Assembly (NCBI GenBank): GCA_910574915.1
Contig: CAJTCR010000004.1
Span: forward strand, 62,001 to 126,000
Length of the DNA stretch: 64,000 nt
Reading direction: 5' to 3'
Source of the DNA: Eubacteriaceae bacterium
GTDB lineage: Bacteria; Bacillota; Clostridia; Lachnospirales; Lachnospiraceae
The translations under genes were made by a program, and so were the position numbers. The notes under the pieces were generated by a model. The model was given only the letters and a program-made list of their open reading frames with translations. It searched no databases and had not been told where the DNA came from. Positions 62,225 through 64,000 of the stretch are shown in pieces. How positions within the stretch are numbered: position 1 is the first letter of the stretch; every line of letters begins with the position of its first letter.

Positions 62225-63718
62225 TTAATCCGCAACCGCAAATTCAGCCAGGCTCGCCTCGTCCATATCCTTCGTTAAGCCTTCCTTTACGATCTCGCCC
62301 CGGCGCATAACAACAACGCGGTTACAGTTGGATAAAATCTCTGGAATATCATCTGAGATAATAATAACGGACAGCCCATTCGCTGCAAGGCTTTTCACCA
62401 GCTCATAAATATCAAATTTCGCACCGATATCCACACCGACGGTCGGCCCGTTTAAAATCAATACATTTAAGTCCAAAATCAGCCATTTCGCCAGGACGCA
62501 TTTCTGCTGGTTCCCGCCGGAAAGCGTATTCATCGGGTCTTCAATGCTGTGCAGCTTAATACGCAGCTTTTTCACCCAATCGTTTACGACTTCTTCGATC
62601 TTTTTCTCGTTCATAATACCAAGCGGCCCTGCCCATTCATCCCACTTTTCAATCGAGATGTTCTGCTTAATCGACTGCGGCAGAAAAACACCCTCTACGA
62701 TACGTTCCGGCGGCACATAGCCGATCCCGTTTTTAATGCCGTCTTTTACGGAATTGATCTGCACCTTTTTCCCACGGATATAGATCTCACCCGAGTCCGC
62801 CTTGTGGTAGCCAAAGAGCGCCTGTACAAGCTCGGTACGCCCAGAACCAAGCAGCCCGGTGATCCCCAGAATTTCACCCTCTCCAAGAGACAGGTTTACA
62901 TTTTTAAAACCATTTTTCAGGTTCAGGTTTTTAAGCTCCAGAACCTTCTTTGCACCCGGCTTTTCCTCGTAGATAAAAGGCGTTTCCTTAATCTCACGGC
63001 CGGTCATATAGTAAGTAAATTTTTCCTGTGTCAGCTCAGACGCATCGCCTGCGCCTGTATTTTTTCCATTGCGGAAGATCGTAAACCGTTCTGCTATCTC
63101 AAATACTTCGTCCAGCTTATGGGATACGAATAAGATCGCGATATTTTGCTTTTGCAGGTCACGGATTACGTTAAACAGCGCACGGACTTCTTTTTTCGTA
63201 ATCGCCGTCGTAGGCTCATCCATAATAATCAGCTTTGCATTGTTTAACAGCGCACGGCTGATCGCGATCAACTGCTTATCCGCAACCGACAGGTTTTCCA
63301 CTTTTTCATCCAAGTCAATTTCAAAATTGATCTTTGCGACTGCCTCTTTTGCAATCTCCCGAAACCTTTTTTTACTGACAAATTTTTTGCCGCTTGCCAG
63401 CTCCATATTCAGGGCAAGGTTTTCCATTACGGTCAGATTTGGAAATACCGACAAATCCTGGTAAATAACCTGTATCCCTGCAGCGATGGACTGCTGCGGC
63501 GTCATCTTCGGATAAGAAACACCGTCGATCTCAAGCTCCCCGCCGTCCGGCGTATAAAAACCGGAAATAACGTTGATAATGGTGGATTTCCCACAGCCAT
63601 TTTCTCCGGCAAGACAATGCACTTCCCCTTTTTTAATCTCCAAGTCTACGCCATCCAATGCCTTTACACCGCCAAAGTATTTCTTGATTCCTTTTGCTCT
63701 TATAATGTAATCGGACAT
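62225..63718 (-). CDS. Sugar ABC transporter ATP-binding protein, two ABC domains
   Basis: Start at 63718 (MSDYIIRAKGIKKYFGGVKA) has gggaggc; the longer frame adds six codons. The first ABC domain has GENGCGKSTI and SVADKQLIAISRAL, the second a degenerate P-loop GLLGSGRTEL and LSGGNQQKCVLAKWL. The 497 residues match RbsA/MglA/YtfR. It powers import by the two permeases downstream and the binding protein upstream. The sugar cannot be told from sequence. Confidence 0.93.
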   Translation of the reverse strand: MSDYIIRAKGIKKYFGGVKALDGVDLEIKKGEVHCLAGENGCGKSTIINVISGFYTPDGGELEIDGVSYPKMTPQQSIAAGIQVIYQDLSVFPNLTVMENLALNMELASGKKFVSKKRFREIAKEAVAKINFEIDLDEKVENLSVADKQLIAISRALLNNAKLIIMDEPTTAITKKEVRALFNVIRDLQKQNIAILFVSHKLDEVFEIAERFTIFRNGKNTGAGDASELTQEKFTYYMTGREIKETPFIYEEKPGAKKVLELKNLNLKNGFKNVNLSLGEGEILGITGLLGSGRTELVQALFGYHKADSGEIYIRGKKVQINSVKDGIKNGIGYVPPERIVEGVFLPQSIKQNISIEKWDEWAGPLGIMNEKKIEEVVNDWVKKLRIKLHSIEDPMNTLSGGNQQKCVLAKWLILDLNVLILNGPTVGVDIGAKFDIYELVKSLAANGLSVIIISDDIPEILSNCNRVVVMRRGEIVKEGLTKDMDEASLAEFAVAD

Positions 63719-63760
63719 ACTTTTGCCTCCCAACATACCTTCCTTCTAATCGAGCAGACA

Positions 63761-63781
63761 GCCAGCCATGCACTGGCTGGC
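63761..63781. repeat. Hairpin between binding-protein and ATPase genes
   Basis: gccagcca-tgcac-tggctggc is a perfect eight-pair stem-loop. In such operons a hairpin here commonly protects the abundant binding-protein mRNA from decay; that role is inferred. Confidence 0.6.
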
Positions 63782-63824
63782 CGCCGCCCGCTTTGCCGCT
63801 TAGCACTTTCTCCAAGATTTCTGA

Positions 63825-64000
63825 TTAGAAATTATAATTGTCCACATTGTCTTTCTTAAGAGAAATCCAGCCTGCACCTTCTACAATATTGCTGTTGTCT
63901 GCATTGACTACCATATCTGAGTAGGAAGCAAGCCCAAGGTCTGTTCCTTCGCCGATGGTCTGGCCGTCCAGCATCATTGTAGCCATAACGCACATTGCAT
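63825..64000 (-). CDS. Sugar-binding protein of the ABC importer, C-terminal part (runs off the window)
   Basis: The last 57 codons read MMLDGQTIGEGTDLGLASYS then GAGWISLKKDNVDNYNF and stop at 63825. The pattern is the end of a periplasmic-binding-like sugar protein (RhaS/YtfQ type). Position ahead of the ATPase and permeases supports this. The start and signal sequence lie outside the window. Confidence 0.75.
   Translation of the reverse strand, partial: AMCVMATMMLDGQTIGEGTDLGLASYSDMVVNADNSNIVEGAGWISLKKDNVDNYNF

Overview
The window looks like a chromosomal segment of an anaerobic, spore-forming Firmicute, most likely a gut member of the Lachnospiraceae. The evidence is strong GGAGG-type ribosome sites throughout, a CotJC spore-coat gene remnant, small families common in that group (CD3324, DUF4869, DUF3791, DUF2164), an infC-rpmI-rplT operon with a leader attenuator, and oxygen-defence proteins of strict anaerobes. 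Species cannot be named from sequence reading alone.

Layout. 1-6.2 kb is accessory and decayed: a PadR-controlled MATE exporter, a Vat/CatB acetyltransferase with an Ntn hydrolase, then remnants of YjdF, a transposase, an AbiEi antitoxin, CotJC and an AAA-ATPase/nuclease gene. 6.3-15.9 kb is mostly core: tRNA-Glu, galE, an AraC regulator, an SDR, an XRE-TPR regulator, an AAA ATPase with a 46-residue partner, a coupled pair of small drug/metabolite transporters, infC-rpmI-rplT, DUF2164, a complete type I toxin-antitoxin module (31-residue toxin plus antisense RNA) and a PHP phosphoesterase. 16.3-20 kb carries a fused CoA-disulfide-reductase/rhodanese/sulfite-reductase-like protein and its divergent LysR regulator.

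20.0-33.9 kb is a BREX type 1 phage-defence operon on the minus strand (XRE regulator, brxA, brxB, brxC, pglX, DUF3791, SIR2-domain protein, a decayed AlbA_2 gene, pglZ). No brxL is visible. An opposite-strand small-RNA gene with a perfect consensus promoter sits between the SIR2 gene and pglZ. 34-40.4 kb is accessory: a WYL regulator with zinc-ribbon and GNAT genes, a membrane acyltransferase, a decayed DUF4869-ATPase pair and a second GNAT.

40.4-44.2 kb encodes a three-part fusion (acyl-CoA dehydrogenase, EtfA FAD domain, rubredoxin) next to a flavodiiron protein, a plausible electron chain from acyl-CoA to O2. 44.3-46.1 kb is a PIN_8 two-gene unit. 46.3-47.7 kb is pyrBI. 47.8-52 kb is a histidine kinase/ABC exporter island whose response regulator is reduced to a remnant. 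52-56.1 kb holds YciI with a WYL regulator, and a BlaI/BlaR1-like pair. 56.2-60.1 kb is a tightly coupled three-gene ATPase/unknown/AAA-nuclease operon. 60.2-64 kb is a sugar ABC importer running off the window end.

Two copies and one solo arm of a long inverted-repeat element (15.9-16.2, 39.7-40.2 and about 38.0 kb) share a GC-rich core and look like an undescribed dispersed repeat or structured RNA. Several pseudogenes share one decay mode, loss of an internal segment with both ends kept. All assignments rest on motif and family recognition by eye; no database search was run.
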